From NCBI RefSeq assembly GCF_029867415.1, contig NC_081183.1, forward strand, positions 190,991,563-191,055,562: a stretch of DNA of 64,000 nt, read 5' to 3'. Below are positions 26,010 to 38,623 of this stretch, in pieces (the first letter of the stretch is position 1; the number at the start of each line of letters is the position of its first letter). A program made the position numbers and the translations under genes. Under the pieces are notes generated by a model, which was not told the DNA's origin, made no database searches, and was given only the letters and a program-made list of their open reading frames with translations. Source of the stretch: Vicia villosa (lineage: Eukaryota > Streptophyta > Magnoliopsida > Fabales > Fabaceae).

Positions 26010-26740
26010 TTGGATTGCTCTATACTTGTAACTGATGCAGACATCCAGCAAATAATAGATCGATTGAAATTAGGATTTTTATACCGTGACAATATCAATG
26101 GAATTCTAAACTGTGATCTACCACTGATTCTTGGGTTCACCATAGTTGATCATAATCCAACCGGATTTCTCGTGGACGACAAAAGTTCATGTAACATCCT
26201 CTACTCAGATACGATGAATCTGATAGGAATCCGACAAGCAGAAATGAGCCCGTATAGCAGAGGAAATCTATTAGAATTAAACTATTCGATCCCCCGCCCT
26301 CAAGGAGCTGTAGATCTTGTATTGACTGTTGAAGAAAAAGCTCGAGAAATAAATATGATCCTCAATTTTCTAATAATACTGAGCCGAAGTGCATTTAGAG
26401 ATATCCTAGGGAGATCCTTCCTAGTAAGACTAGATGTAGTGACGTCTTAGATTCATTTGAAAGTGACATAACACAATGCGGAAGGAAGACCGATCTTGGC
26501 AACCGCCAACGTATATGAAGCTTAACAAATTAAAGAAATTATACAAAGGGATTTATTGGTGTCAGTCGCGACCTTAGAAGCAGGAGTAGAAGGAGAGCCG
26601 AGGGATCTTAGGGCATTTGACCTAAATGATCATGAATACGAGGTTTGCCCGGTGCCAGATGGTGATTTTGAGTTCGTCCAACTTAGGGAAGCTCCTTCCA
26701 GGTCAGTTATGTTGGGTGAGAATATGGAGTAGGAAAACGG
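26010..26740 (+). pseudogene. Gypsy protease-region fragment
   Basis: Translation shows FLVDDKSSCNILYSDTMNL, the aspartic-protease-like segment of plant gypsy polyproteins (usual DxGSS core, here DDKSS), followed by ILGRSFLVRLDVV and, after a stop at 26448, LKVTxHNAEGRPILA. The family's LGRPF-like box is visible. Several stops follow (26448, 26522, 26730). Confidence 0.75.
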
Positions 26741-27153
26741 TCTAGAGATAGAGGGGGTGAATAAACTAAAACAAAAATTCAACCGATTTTCCAAAATATT
26801 GCGTGCGGAAGATTCAAAGTGAAAATATAAGAATTGTACTTTTATTGAAACTTAATCAGTTAACACTTAACCACTTCACAAATATCAAAAATGATTTAAT
26901 GATGATACACAAAGGTATTCAATTGATTCAATTGTATACTCTACGAGGTGTATTTATACAATGATTCAATTTCAACAAATTCTAAACTCAATAGTTTCTT
27001 AGAATTTAATCACCACTAAAGCTCGATTAGGCACCAAGTTTGACAAAACCTAACCTTACGTGATAAATCGCTACCAAATTGAATAAACGATAAACTACTC
27101 TAAGAATTTAAAAACCAAAGCAAACAATATCCTACGAAAAATTAAATACAAGA

Positions 27154-27225
<72 letters not shown>

Positions 27226-28057
27226 GAGAGAGAGAGAGAGAAGACATCAGGGAATTATAGTGCTTTAACGTTTGTCCTTGATTTTCCTATTGTACTCTTC
27301 AATGGTTTCCCATTGGAAGTTGCTTTGTTCCTTTTTATTAACAATATTGCAAGAGTTCATACAATCACTTATCCAACATAATGCTGAGAAATATAATTAT
27401 CCTATCTGGATCTTGACTTGTTTAGATCTTAATGTCAAACTCCTCTGCATAATGTTTACTTAATTCACGCTTCTTGAATCTTCAGTATCACAAATCAGCT
27501 CTAGGCCTTTATGTATAGCAATCACCCATTGTTCCTATCAATTTCTTGAGCGATGAACTGTCTGACGATTTGAAAAGAACCCCACCTTGTCTGTAGCCTT
27601 CCACACAGTCACTATGAAGGTAATTTAAAGAGAATAACCTCATTCATTTCACTGGAATTTATTAGTTCCAATGAGTACAACCTCAATCTTACAAGAACCT
27701 TGTAAAACTTTACCAATACTCAAGAACAATTAGTTTCAATATGATGTCTCCCTTAATCAATTACAAATATCTCATTATCAAGATCTGAAATCAAAATAGA
27801 GGTTAAAGAAGAAAGAAATTTGATTGGAAGAGTTTTTGAACTTTTCAAAAGTGAGAGGGTGTTGATTATGAAATTGACTTTTGTTCTTACTGAAAGATAA
27901 TAACAAAATGATTTTATATGTGCTTGAGCTTAAGCAAAAAGGAGATGAAAAAAATAGTTAGATTCAAGTCAAGAGCACTTCAAGATTTGAGTAAAGTGAG
28001 AAAGTAGAATGAAACATGATCTCATAAAGAAAGTGGCCCATTTTCCTATGATTAGGC
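26741..28057. other. Unassigned retroelement-like insert
   Basis: Begins with GAAAACGGTCTAGAGATAGA text within the gypsy relic. No coding region. Includes the (GA)n run. It appears continuous with the LTR-like left arm beyond the hAT-like element at 28058-28621. Confidence 0.35.
27157..27240. repeat. (GA)n microsatellite
   Basis: About 84 bp of AG/GA dinucleotides with a single GG interruption near 27214. Confidence 0.97.
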
Positions 28058-28621
28058 TAGGGGTGTTCATTGGTTTGGACAAACCCAAACCAAACCAAAC
28101 TGAAACCCAAACCAAACCATAGTGTTTGGTTTGGACTTTTTTTAGTTCAGGCAAAACTGAACAAAACCAACGAAACTCGTTGTTAATTGGTTCGGACATC
28201 AGATTTTCTAGATTCTACCCACTAACTCGTCTACCCGAACCAATCATAACTAATATGTATAAATTATATCATAATTATCATGGAAACTAATATAAAGTAT
28301 TCAACTTCAAGAAGAAAAAAAATAAAATTCCATTTGTGACATTCACAATCTATATGGAGAAACGAAAAATTAGGGAATTTGTATTATTAATGAAATTTAG
28401 TTAATGTAAATTAGATATTTTTTAAAAATATTTATGAATACTTGTTTTTAGTGTATCCGACCAATCCAAACCAAACCAACCCGTTGTTTCTCAATTTGGT
28501 TCGGTTTGGGCTTTATAACAAAAGTGTGCAAATCCAATCCAAACCAATCCATATATTTTTTTATCGGTTTGGGCATCAGATTCTATCAAAACCGAAAAAA
28601 ACGGGCCCGTGAACACCCTTA
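28058..28621. mobile_element. hAT-type non-autonomous element (564 bp)
   Basis: Ends TAGGGGTGTTCATTGG and (reverse complement) TAAGGGTGTTCACGGG fit hAT termini. An 8-bp duplication with one mismatch flanks it: GATTAGGC (28050-28057) and GATTAGGT (28622-28629). The interior is full of AACCAAACC / GGTTTGG in both orientations. No transposase. Confidence 0.82.
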
Positions 28622-28687
28622 GATTAGGTTATGATTCAAGTCACACAGGTTCATGATTCAAATCATGTGTTAAGCCTAATTCGAATC

Positions 28688-29395
28688 AGATGCAGAATAT
28701 TCTATGGAATATTATGCAATCCTATGTGGCGCAGATTTAAAGGTCAAAAGAATCAAGTCAGAATATTGAAGATTATGCAGTTTCTAATTATGGAGATAAT
28801 TTAGGAAACTTATGATTGAAGGCCTTTCTTTTAGCAGAAGAATTCTGCTGATTTGTAACAGCAAATAAAGCTGTGATTGAAGGCCCAAGTCCAGTTGGGA
28901 ATAGGTTATAGATAGAAGCTTTGTAACCTAAGTTTTGTACCAGCCATAATGTTAACAATGTAGTTTTTAAGGGCTGAGTCTGTAAAGTGAACCACCCGGA
29001 TTGTGGGATGGTCACTGATATGTGATTCTCGAAGCTGTTAAGCAAGAGAAGTTTACTGTGATACTCGAAGCCAGTAGGTAAGAGGAGTATTGTTCTTGGA
29101 GGAAGCTTTGAAGCAACTTCAAGTTGTATTTATTTGTGTATTTAGATTGTTGGAAATTAGGCCGTCGATGCAGTGGCTGAGTTGTTAACTGCTAGACATC
29201 ATTGCCATGATTGGGAGTGGAATGGAGATATTCCATATCTAGGGAGAAGCTAGGCAGATGGGTCATTGGGTAGTGATTAAGTGAGGAGTTGTAAACTGGG
29301 AGTTTAACTCTGAATTGATACTGCTAATAATGGACTTCATCCCTGGCTTGGTATGCCCCCAGAGTAGGTTGATTGAACCGAACTGGGTGAATAAT
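28688..29395 (+). repeat. LTR-like arm, left half of large inverted repeat
   Basis: Matches the reverse complement of 29686-30388 over its whole length. Shared landmarks are CAGAATATTCTATG, CCTATGTGGCG, TTTAAAGGTCAAA, TTAGGAAACTTATGATT, GGCCCAAGTCCA-like text and CCCCCAGAGTAGGTT. Plausibly one LTR of a copia element. The arm contains no protein-coding region. Confidence 0.8.
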
Positions 29396-29685
29396 TCTAA
29401 AAATTCTGGTATGACAGACTCGGATGTCAATTCTGATGTCAAGACATCAGATCTGTTATTAATGTAGCACAAGCAGAATACAAATATCCCTCATTATTTG
29501 ATTACTCTTAGGAAAGAGTCAATGAGACCTGGGATCACACATGTTCAGCATACATAACCAGATTATAATATTACATGGTTCTGTATAGGAACAACTAACA
29601 CTTATGAACCTGATGTTATAGACAAAGTCATAACATTCATAACTGAACAAATAATGCAGAAGATAAATAACACAGTTAATTGTTA

Positions 29686-30388
29686 AACCAGTCCGGTTCT
29701 AACTAACCTACTCTGGGGGCTACCAAGCCAGGAAGAAGATTCCACTATCAGTAGTACTATTTTATATAAACAACCTCTGGTTTACCTAGTCACTACCCAA
29801 TGCAATCTCTATCTCAGAACTCCAGCCAAGATAAGAAAACCTCTGCTTACTCCCTAGTGATACCTAATTGTTACAACCCTGCAACAGCTATTTACACAAT
29901 TAACAATGAACACATACTTGATCTGCTTCACAGCTTCAATCAAGCTTACAATACTCAACTCTTACCTACAGGTTTCGAGTGAGGAAAATCACTTCTCTAA
30001 CCTACAGAGTTCGAGAAGGACAAATCAGTGACCTTCCCACAAATCGGGAGGTTCACCTACACGGCTAACCCTAATGGTTACATCTTTCTAAGTGCTGGTT
30101 AGCTTACAAAACTAGGTTACAAAGTTTCCTATTTATAACCTAATCCCAATTGGACTTGGGCTTACAAATCGCAACACTTTTGCTGGTTCAAATATGCAGA
30201 AAATATTCTGCTACAAATAAGATCTTTTAATCATAAGTTTCCTAAATTAGAAACTGCTGAATCCAATCTTCTGATCTGATTATCTTCAATCTTCATATTT
30301 GACTCTTCAATATTCTGACTTGATTCTTTGACCTTTAAATATACGCCACATAGGATTACATAATATTCACATAGAATATTCTGTATCT
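29686..30388 (-). repeat. LTR-like arm, right half of large inverted repeat
   Basis: Inverted copy of 28688-29395, separated by a loop of about 290 bp. Beyond the arm (to about 30470) the minus-strand text TGTTAGATGGAATGTC could be the true LTR start, so this arm may be the more complete LTR. No primer site or polyprotein is attached to either arm. Confidence 0.8.
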
Positions 30389-30699
30389 ATTAAATACAAA
30401 CTGAATCTTTCTTCCAGTTCTGCAGGCGCGATGTCATGAGTTGATGTCATGACATTCCATCTAACATTTTGCTTGTATCTGTTTTGATCTTTATAAACTT
30501 GCAAGATTCACATTTTGACCATTTGCTGCTATTATATGTTTTAGCCAAACATTAGACAATAATACAGGACAGACAGAGCATCAACAAATTCTGTTGTATT
30601 CTTTATTTTCTGCACTGTTTATTTTGCCTACCTTGTCTGTTATATAATGTCAAATCAGATATCACGGCATCCATATATGACATCTGAGTTCTGTCTTAC

Positions 30700-32130
30700 C
30701 AGAATTTCATCTTCCTCCTGAATGTGTTAGGGACCTGCAACAATATCTCCCTAGGGATATGTAACTTCAAGTTAAAGTAGGTGCCAAACTTCCTTTAGAA
30801 GTAATAGCAATGCTGATTAAATGCCTCTAGAATAACGTCGACCTTTTTGATGTAGCCCTACATGAGATGCCTGACATCGACCCTAGCTTAACGTGCCACC
30901 AACTGAATATGGATTCCATCGCTCGTTATGTTTCCCAACATCAAAGGAAACAATCTCCGGAAAAGACTGAAGCTAGATCCATCACTATCAAGGGCATATT
31001 GGACGCACGATTCATTTTCGAGGCCAAATATACGTAATGGCTAGCCAACATTGTGTTAGTGAAGAAGGCCTCAGGGAAGTGGAAGATGTGTATTGACTAT
31101 ACAGATCTTAACAAGGCTTGCCCAAAACATTCTTATCGGCTCCCAAACATTAATAAATTAGTAGATCATTCTGCAGGGCATCGAGTAATTGTATTCATGG
31201 ATGCTTATTTAGGATATAATTTAATACCTATGTACATACCTGACTGAGTAAACATAACCTTTATAACCGAGCAGGCCAATTATCAATACAATATGATGCC
31301 CTTCAAATTAAAGAATGTTGGCACGATCCACCAGAGAATAATGAATAAGGCTGTTTAGAGGTTAAACATTATGTTAACTACTTTGAGTACATTTATTTTA
31401 AAGTCCACACAACACACTTTACCTTTTCATCGACTGTTGAAGAAGTGTTTAGATCTTTGAAGAAAACCTTGGCTATATACCTTGTACTTACACGACCATA
31501 TATGGGGGGGGGGTTTGTATTTATACCTAGTTGTTATCGAAGAAGTTGTGAGTTTGTTTTGATTAAAGAATCTGACGTCCACCAAAGACCATTGTATTTC
31601 TTTTCTAAAGCATTGGTAAAGCAGAAACGTGATACAAGAAGATCGAAAAGAAAGTCTTAGCATTATGAAAGTATCATGCAAATTGCGACGATACTTCCTC
31701 TCACATTCCACAATCGTCCCTAACAAATCTACCTCTAAAACATGTGCTTTACTGACCATATTTAGACGAACATTTGATGAAGTAATCCAACGAGTTATCT
31801 GAGTTTGAGGTGTTCTTTGAAGCAAGGAAAGCTCTGAAAGCCTGATTATTCGTCAACTTCTTGGTGGATATGACTCTCATACTTCTAGATCTAGATTGTA
31901 CATGGGTGGTCTTCATTAACGGATCGTCCAACAACAAAGGAAATGACACGTTTATGATCTTAGAAAATATTTTCGATTTAGTAATGGAGTTTTCTATAAC
32001 ATCCAAATTCTCAGCCACAAATAACCAATTAGAATATGAGGTCGTCATTGTCGGGATAACATTCGCAAGATAAATGGGAGTATAATGCATTCAATTGCGA
32101 ACAAATGCCCAATTGGTTGTTTCCCAAGTA
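30700..32130 (+). pseudogene. Gypsy reverse transcriptase and RNase H remnant
   Basis: The RT begins around SGKWKMCIDYTDLNKACPK (31074-31130) and has FMDAYLGYNLIPM, where the catalytic-strand Asp of FxDAYSGY is retained. ITEQANYQYNMMPFKLKNVG follows. The RNase H has VFINGSSNNKGN and FSATNNQLEYEVVIVGIT (31910-32070), with FINGSS in place of the usual FVDGSS. Stops are scattered (31036, 31246, 31358, 31660). A G8 run at 31504-31511 coincides with a frame change. Confidence 0.82.
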
Positions 32131-32148
32131 AAGGAAGAAATCTAGGAA

Positions 32149-32829
32149 TATGAGTGTTCAAAATCGAACTGGCCTAATAGAAAACCGCAAACTGAACCAA
32201 ACCAAACTGAAACCGAAAAAAATTAAAATAGTTCGAATGTATTTGGTCATTCTTTAATAAAACCGTGTGATTCAGTTCGGTTTATGATTTGTATTTTACA
32301 AAACGAATCAAACTGCATCATGTTACAACTTAAACTTCACTTAACCCACATCCAACCCAAACTCAAACCTATTATACCTTAGCCTTACGATTACGACTGA
32401 TATTTTCTTTCTCACGCTTAATGTTTTAGTTTAAGTCCTCTCAAATCTCTCATAGCGGTATCACACATTATTCTCATGTTCTTTTCCAAGTACATCTTGC
32501 ATCTTCTTCTCTAGTCTCACATCTCTTATGTTCTTTCCTTTTCATTTTATTAATTTTATTCTATTGTTCTCTCTTCTAATTACGTTTCTAATGTACCTTT
32601 CTTTCTTTAATCTCTCCTCTCTTATGCTCTTTCTTTTGCATCTTTTCTAATATTTCATCTTCGTTTTTTCTATTTTATTATAATATTTTTATATTATTTT
32701 ATGCTACTATTTTTTGTTTTTTATTCCACTTTTGTCTAATCTTATTTTTGTATATTAAATGGAATGTTATTGTCCAAATATGATTAAATTTTTTGTTATT
32801 TGATAACTTATAAATAACTAAATACAAAG

Positions 32830-32910
<81 letters not shown>

Positions 32911-33079
32911 GCTCAATATTTTTTTTTGTAGAAAACCGAACCAACCCAAACCACATTGGTTTGGTTCGATTTTATTTCCAAAAGCCAGCCGAACCAAACT
33001 GAACCACACACATTTTTCTCTTGCAGTTCGGATGAATTTTTACGTAAAAACCGCCAAATCCGCACCGCGAACACTCTTA
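32149..33079. mobile_element. hAT-type non-autonomous element (931 bp)
   Basis: Termini TATGAGTGTTCAAAATC and (reverse complement) TAAGAGTGTTCGCGG, with flanks TCTAGGAA (32141-32148) and CCTAGGAA (33080-33087) matching at 7 of 8 positions. The interior has AACCAAACC-rich ends like the 28058-28621 element, so the two are likely relatives. It splits gypsy pol. It includes the (AT)n at 32831-32901. Confidence 0.8.
32831..32901. repeat. (AT)n microsatellite
   Basis: About 71 bp of AT repeat inside the hAT-type element. Confidence 0.97.
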
Positions 33080-33087
33080 CCTAGGAA

Positions 33088-33370
33088 AAAAGACCCCTTG
33101 CTCCAGAAGTACCTCAAGCTAGTTGTGGGAAAGATGGCAGAATTCGAGATAAACTAAACTCCTCAGGATGAGAAGATCTGAGTCGATGTCTTATCTCGGT
33201 TAACTAGCACTTGGAACCCCAGAGTCAACCATTCTTTCATCCAGGAAATTAGAAAAAAACAACAAGATCAAAACGAAATTGAGATCAGCAGTGGTTGTGA
33301 GCGACACGGTCTCACAGTCCTGGATGACCACAATTTAACTATATATCGAGTCCTAAACCCTTATGTTAGA
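33088..33370 (+). pseudogene. Gypsy pol remnant after the hAT insertion
   Basis: Translation gives KYLKLVVGKMAEFEI, then VLSRLTSTWNPRVNHSFIQEI after stops. This is the RNase H-integrase connection of plant gypsy pol (usual ADxLSRLAS). It continues the fragment that ends at 32140. Confidence 0.65.
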
Positions 33371-34874
33371 TCCATCTGGTATGTATGCATTGTCTACATT
33401 GTTGTTACACATTTCTATACCTTTTTAAATCTTTCAAATTCTCTTTAAATAGATTAAAGTTAGATCCGTTAGAGAAAGAGAGATTTAGTATCCACACAGC
33501 AGATAGTTGTTGGAGACGTTGGCTAAAGCAAGAGTAGAGTAGCAGTAGTAGCACTATGATGAGACATGTGAACAATAATGGTACAATGTATAGTCCTTGA
33601 TCCAGATTTGTAGGGTAGTGGATAAAATGTTGTACTGTAGTCACGTGATGATGTACTTTAATTATATTTTCACACATACTCCCTTTACATCAAACTTTAT
33701 GATTCAGAGGCTTCTAATAGGTTATGATGAAGCTTGATCAGAGTCAATCTTCAATCTTTGAGATATTAGAGTCGTAGAGAGTTAGAGTCCAGTACTGATG
33801 TCTTCTGGACAAATTCTTTTAGATGCATTGATTTGATAACCCAAATTCTGAATTTGATTTGCTACTTCTTTAAGATATTTATTTAGATGTTATTCCTTTG
33901 AAACAAAGGCTTCTGATAATATTGATGAAGTTGTTCAGAGTTCAAAATCTTTCTCTTACATCTAATACAACTTGCTTATGATGACGCCAATCTTTAGATA
34001 CTGCTGATATCCAGATTCAACATGTTTAGCTCAACATCTGGTGCATTTCAACTTGACTTCTTCAGAGTCAGAGTTGCTTTCTTTTAGATCTGCACATTGA
34101 ACAACCGTTAGATAATAAAATTGTTCTTCATACAAATGTACTTGTTATCATCAAAACTCTAAAGATTAGTTGACGAACCAAACTTGTTCCAATAGAAAAT
34201 GTATGTGCAAATAGATTAATAAATGCAAATTTTTTGTTGATTATGACACTTACCGAGATTCACTACCTATTTATATATGTTAAAGTTTTTTGAGGGATAT
34301 GTCAGGCATGTCGAACTATCATTTTGTCTAGCTATTTGATGAGTTAGATTTTATGTCCTCCATCTTTTTTATTTTTCTTTTTTATTTAACAATTCACCCT
34401 GATTAATTTTTTTTTAATTATAATTTGGTTTAATTAGTCATTTTTCTTTTCTACGCTGAATGCTTTTTTTGAGATGAATGCTAATTCATTTTCAATTTCT
34501 TCTTGATCTTTATCTTTCAGTTTCTTCTTGACATTTGATAATGAGATAAGTGCTAGTTCTCATCTTTTTGTTCTTTTATCTCATTTTTTTGTAAAGATAA
34601 ATGTTTATTTTTTTGTGTTGAAATTTTTTAGGTGAGTTAGACACTTGGATATACTAGAATCAAGACAAATTTCAAAACTTAAAGAGTGTTTATAAAAGAA
34701 CTTACAGATTATCCATTAAAGAGATCACGAGAGATTTAAAATTCTTTTAAGACATTTTTTTTCTGATTAATTTTCTCTAGTGATATCTTCCAATTCAATT
34801 TATGGTTGATATCATAGGTGTCAAAGTCATAAGTAAGGCCCATTACCAAAGCCCACACACCAAACTCATCTCAC
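33371..34874. other. Retroelement-like spacer, no gene
   Basis: Text such as TTATCATCAAAACTCTAAAG near 34147 resembles that at about 12690. It looks like copia LTR or leader debris. No coding region or termini. Confidence 0.35.
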
Positions 34875-34907
34875 CAAATAAATAAATAAATAAATAAATA
34901 AATAAAT
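34875..34907. repeat. (AAAT)n microsatellite
   Basis: Eight AAAT units about 85 bp upstream of the WPP gene start. Confidence 0.95.
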
Positions 34908-34992
34908 TTAAACCGTTTCACTCCCCCCTCCCCTCTCTACAAAATCTAAAAAATAACAATTCCAATTCATTTCAAACTCACTCTTTCTCACA

Positions 34993-35430
34993 ATGTCCGA
35001 CCCGGTACTCCAACCCCAACCTGACTATTCCCCCAGTACGCCGCCCCCAACGGAGGCTCCGCCACCGCTGCCCAACTTTGCCGCCTCCTTCACTATCTGG
35101 CCTCCCACACAACGCACTCGCGAAGCCGTCATCAACCGCTTGATCGAAACCTTTACCACTCCCTCCGTCCTTTCCAAACGCTACGGCACATTGTCCCTTG
35201 ACGAAGCCTCCGTCGCCGCAAGCCAGATCGAGGCCGAGTCCTTCTCCGTCGCCGATGCTTCCGCTTCCCCCGACGACGAGAGCATTCAGATCCTCGAGGT
35301 ATACTCGAAAGAGATCAGTAAGCGCATGATCGAAACGGTTAAAACTAGATCTCGTCTCGCCGATGACAGTTATGATGCCTCCGTCACTGCTTCCCCCGCC
35401 GGAGACTCGATCGCTGTTTCCGAGTCTTGA
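34993..35430 (+). CDS. MAF1: WPP-domain protein (MAF1-like)
   Basis: Intronless 145-aa protein. A proline-rich N-terminus (residues 1-28) precedes the WPP domain (about 32-125). The defining Trp-Pro-Pro is at residues 36-38, followed by TQRTREAVINRLIETFTTPS, SKRYGTLSLDEASVAASQIE and a coiled alpha-helical stretch (IQILEVYSKEISKRMIETVK). The acidic, Ser/Ala-rich tail is variable. In Arabidopsis and tomato, such small WPP proteins (MAF1, WPP1-3) sit at the outer nuclear envelope and Golgi and bind MFP1 and WIT proteins; the RanGAP WPP domain uses the same fold for envelope targeting. Length matches MAF1 (about 150 aa). The ORF is GC-rich and clean against AT-rich flanks, and the ATG lies after a CT-rich leader. 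It looks intact. Confidence 0.93.
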   Translation: MSDPVLQPQPDYSPSTPPPTEAPPPLPNFAASFTIWPPTQRTREAVINRLIETFTTPSVLSKRYGTLSLDEASVAASQIEAESFSVADASASPDDESIQILEVYSKEISKRMIETVKTRSRLADDSYDASVTASPAGDSIAVSES

Positions 35431-36160
35431 TTGATCACACTGTTCATTTTAGCATTTTAGCGTTTGATCGTTACAGGATTTGTATTTCTGTTATGATTTG
35501 ATTCTGATGATGCTGATATTCGTTTATCTGAATTTTGTAGAATTGGAGAAATCAGAGGATGTAGAGTTATACTCTTGAGTATATTCAGTTTGTGTGAGAT
35601 ACGGTATCTGTTCTTTTGTTGTAACTTTGATAGCTTTTCTTGTGCCATTGTGCTTATTGTGTTCTACATTTGTTGCATTCAAATCAAATTGTATGCTAAG
35701 TGTAATCCATTTGTTCATTCATAATGTGATGATTTACCTTTGATGTGAGATATTTTTGTGTTTAGTGATGTTAGATTTCTCTTTTTTGTGCCAATTTAAC
35801 ATCACTAAGAGAAGTTATTTTAGCATTTAAGAGAAGTTATTGTTTGAAAAATTCATAGTAAATTCTTTATCCATAGAGTGCTATGCAGTTCCCACACATC
35901 TGGTACAAAGTGTAGTGTGTCTGTGTCGGGGGCAGACACTAATCACATTTAATTTATTCATTTTTTCTAATTATTACCGGTATTATCGTGTCCGTATCAG
36001 AATCGTGTTAGGGATGTTTGTGTTTCGTAAATAGAGTGTTACTGAAACTGATACGGAGAAATGAAAAGAATTTTTATTATTAACAAGTGTTGTCTTCATT
36101 ATTGTATTATATTGTAGATGTTTTCTTATGAGTGTGAGAGAATGTAGATTAGAATAATAC
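35431..36160 (+). other. 3' UTR of WPP gene and spacer
   Basis: T-rich sequence without coding potential. Transcript end not identifiable precisely. Confidence 0.45.
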
Positions 36161-36164
36161 TTAA

Positions 36165-36326
36165 GAAAATGGTTGAGATGTAGCTCAAGTAGATTAGTTA
36201 GTTGATTGGTGGTTTTAAGTTAGTTATCTTCTTCCCCTTGTATAAGTGTTGTTTAATGAGAGTCAATTGAAGTCATTCTAAGCAATTTCTCTCTCAAGTT
36301 CATCTTTATAATATGGTATCAATGGC
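36165..36326 (+). mobile_element. Copia LTR end with tRNA-Met primer site
   Basis: TGGTATCAATGGC (36314-36326) is close to the initiator-Met primer site TGGTATCAGAGC and is preceded by CTCTCAAGTTCATCTTTATAA, typical of copia LTR ends. Upstream CTTGTATAAGTGTTG is TATA-like. The LTR start is not resolved. No gag-pol follows beyond about 100 bp. Confidence 0.45.
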
Positions 36327-36329
36327 ATT

Positions 36330-38284
36330 TCGCGAGTTCTTTAGGCACGATCTCGCCATGCCTCATAACTCTTCCATTCTTATGGTCATTGATCTTGGGA
36401 ATGGAGTTTCTGATCTGTTTCAAAACTATTTCTTCATCTTAGTGAAAGTTCTGCAACAGTCTTTGTTATACCTCACTCAATGGAATCAATTACCAATCTT
36501 AGTGTACGTTTGGTTTTATGTGTGGAGTATTTAGAATTGATTCTAGATATCTATGATTGAGTTTGACATGTTTGATTTCAAGTAGAATTGATAATTTCGG
36601 AAGGGAGAGAAAGTTTAACTAGTTGTCTTTCAACTGTTCATGGTTCTAATAGAACTAATTGTCTTAAGAACCCCTATAATCCATAGTTTTTGATCAACAA
36701 CCATGCCTTAAAACTAAGCATTTACTTGAAGATGTCCAAAAAAAATCAAGTCTCCCCTTTGATACTTGGTACTTTGGATCATCTGATTTCCCAATTATAT
36801 GGAAGTACAATACATCTTAAAGTAGTATAAGAAGGTTCAATAGATAATACGTTGATATGCTCTTTACAACGTTAATGACTATTCCCCAGAGTCATATACT
36901 TAGCTCTGTAAAAGGAACTTTATTTTGAATAAAGTTGTTTCCATAGTTATCATTGTTGTGGACAGTAACAATCATTGACAATCTAGTCTAAATAGTGGAT
37001 TTTCTACTACCATCAAATACAATAGTTACCATGAAATGGTTTTTTGGAACAACCATGCAATGCAAAATAGGAAAAAAAGGCAAGCTAATATAAATTGGAA
37101 TATCTAGAAAAAATTCAAGAATTAATTAAAAGCTTCAATGCTTTTCCATTATGTTGAGAGTTAATAGGTTATGATATAAATAAATCAAGTTGTTTTCATA
37201 CATTTGAGTTGACATAAGATTTGAATTGTAACATTATTTTTAGAAGTTCATCTCCTAAATATGACTGTGTCAATCCATAAGCAAACCCGCATCTAGTCAT
37301 CGCATTACAGTTTTCACATTACAGTTTGTTGCTCGATAAGGCAGATGAAACCACTAATGTAGTTTGAAAAGATAGAGTAAACAATATTTGTTATTAGTGA
37401 ATTAAGTTTTTGATTAAAACGAGACACATATCTTTGTAATCAGATGACTAGATGTAACAAGTGGTAAATTAGAATTAAAATACTTGTGTGTTTTCCTTTT
37501 TCCCTTCTTTGAGTGTCTTATTTTCTTTATCTTATTTGAGTGGTTTGCTTAAAATAATAAAAGCTATTTTATATAGAAATCAATTTTTTTAAAATTTTAA
37601 ATAATGATCACAATTTAAATCTCTTTCTTGTGTTTTCCCAATACTTTCACACTTGATTGATTCAATATTTTACTTGCGTGTGAGCTAACAATTTAAACGT
37701 GGGTTTAAAGAGATTTTATAAAATATTCACAAGAATTTTGTTGAAAATGGTGAAATAAGTTTTGAACAAATTTGCTTTCTTGTTGTGGTATTTAGATACT
37801 ACACATCGATTTATCTTTCTCAATTCAAAATTTTTAAAGTGTGTTATTTAGATATTACATAATGCTACTTCAGATTGCTTTTATGTATTGAATATAGATC
37901 AGGATTCTCAACAGCTTTTTCTCTACTGTTTTGTTCAACACTTATGTTATCCTTTAGATTCTATTCAATATCTATTTATCTGCTAAATTATTATTCATTT
38001 ATTGCATATCAACCAATGGATTTGGAGTAACTTTGAAAGCTTGAAAGCTGAAGACAAAAAGATGAGACGACCCATTTTAATCAAATATGCATGCAATGAG
38101 CCATAATAAAAGTAATTTATGTTTAAAATATGATATATTAATATTTTTTTAGTTATTCTAAATTTATGTTTATTTTTTACATCTCTTTTAAAATTAAAGG
38201 GTTGATTCATTGTGTTTTTTTTTTTTTTTAATTATAAAAGATGCCTCTGTATTCATAATAATACATCACAATAAAGATGCCTTA

Positions 38285-38294
<10 letters not shown>
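36330..38294. other. AT-rich spacer, no gene
   Basis: Around 36505-36600 the text ACGTTTGGTT...AGAATTGATT recalls the MITE family at 18195 and 19341. Nothing else could be supported. Confidence 0.4.

Positions 38295-38365
<71 letters not shown>
38295..38365. repeat. (AT)n microsatellite
   Basis: About 71 bp of AT repeat preceded by a short (GT)n. Confidence 0.97.
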
Positions 38366-38368
<3 letters not shown>

Positions 38369-38535
38369 ATTTCTCTCAACCCTTCTTTCGACTCAACCCT
38401 ATTAATGGTAGATCCTACCCTAGACATATGAGCTGGTGTCAGTGGTGGCACTGGAACCCCAAACAAAGGTAACAACGACCGTGACATTCAAAAAGTTCAA
38501 GCCGCTGGTCGTGGCAGCGAACAGGGTTTTAATTC

Positions 38536-38623
38536 ACTAGAGTTTAGCCTAGGTGGTGGATGAGGAGTTGTTCTACTAGAGTCCAGTCTAGGTGGTGGAC
38601 GAGGATTTGTTCCACTAGAGTTG
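38536..38623 (+). repeat. Two 42-bp tandem units in Gly-rich relic
   Basis: CTAGAGTTTAGCCTAGGTGG and CTAGAGTCCAGTCTAGGTGG begin consecutive units of about 42 bp, and a third CTAGAG follows. The surrounding 38430-38760 reads as broken Gly-rich coding (GGGRG-like). Its origin is unknown. Confidence 0.6.

Larger units (their letters stand above)
25788..33370 (+). mobile_element. Ty3-gypsy relic, nested and broken
   Basis: A primer site at 25788, a protease-region segment (26010-26740), RT (30700-31370), RNase H (31880-32080) and a following pol segment (33088-33300) occur in gypsy order on the plus strand. The protease-region text ends at 26735 (GENME) and the pol text resumes at about 30700 (VRDLQQYLPRDM), so some 4 kb was inserted between them. 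The RNase H to pol junction is split by the hAT-like element at 32149-33079. Stops throughout; no LTR pair is recognisable. Confidence 0.75.

Noticed and set aside
34993..35430. WPP gene as a RanGAP
   Set aside because: Only the WPP domain is present. There are no leucine-rich repeats, and the stop at 35430 fits the small MAF1 class.
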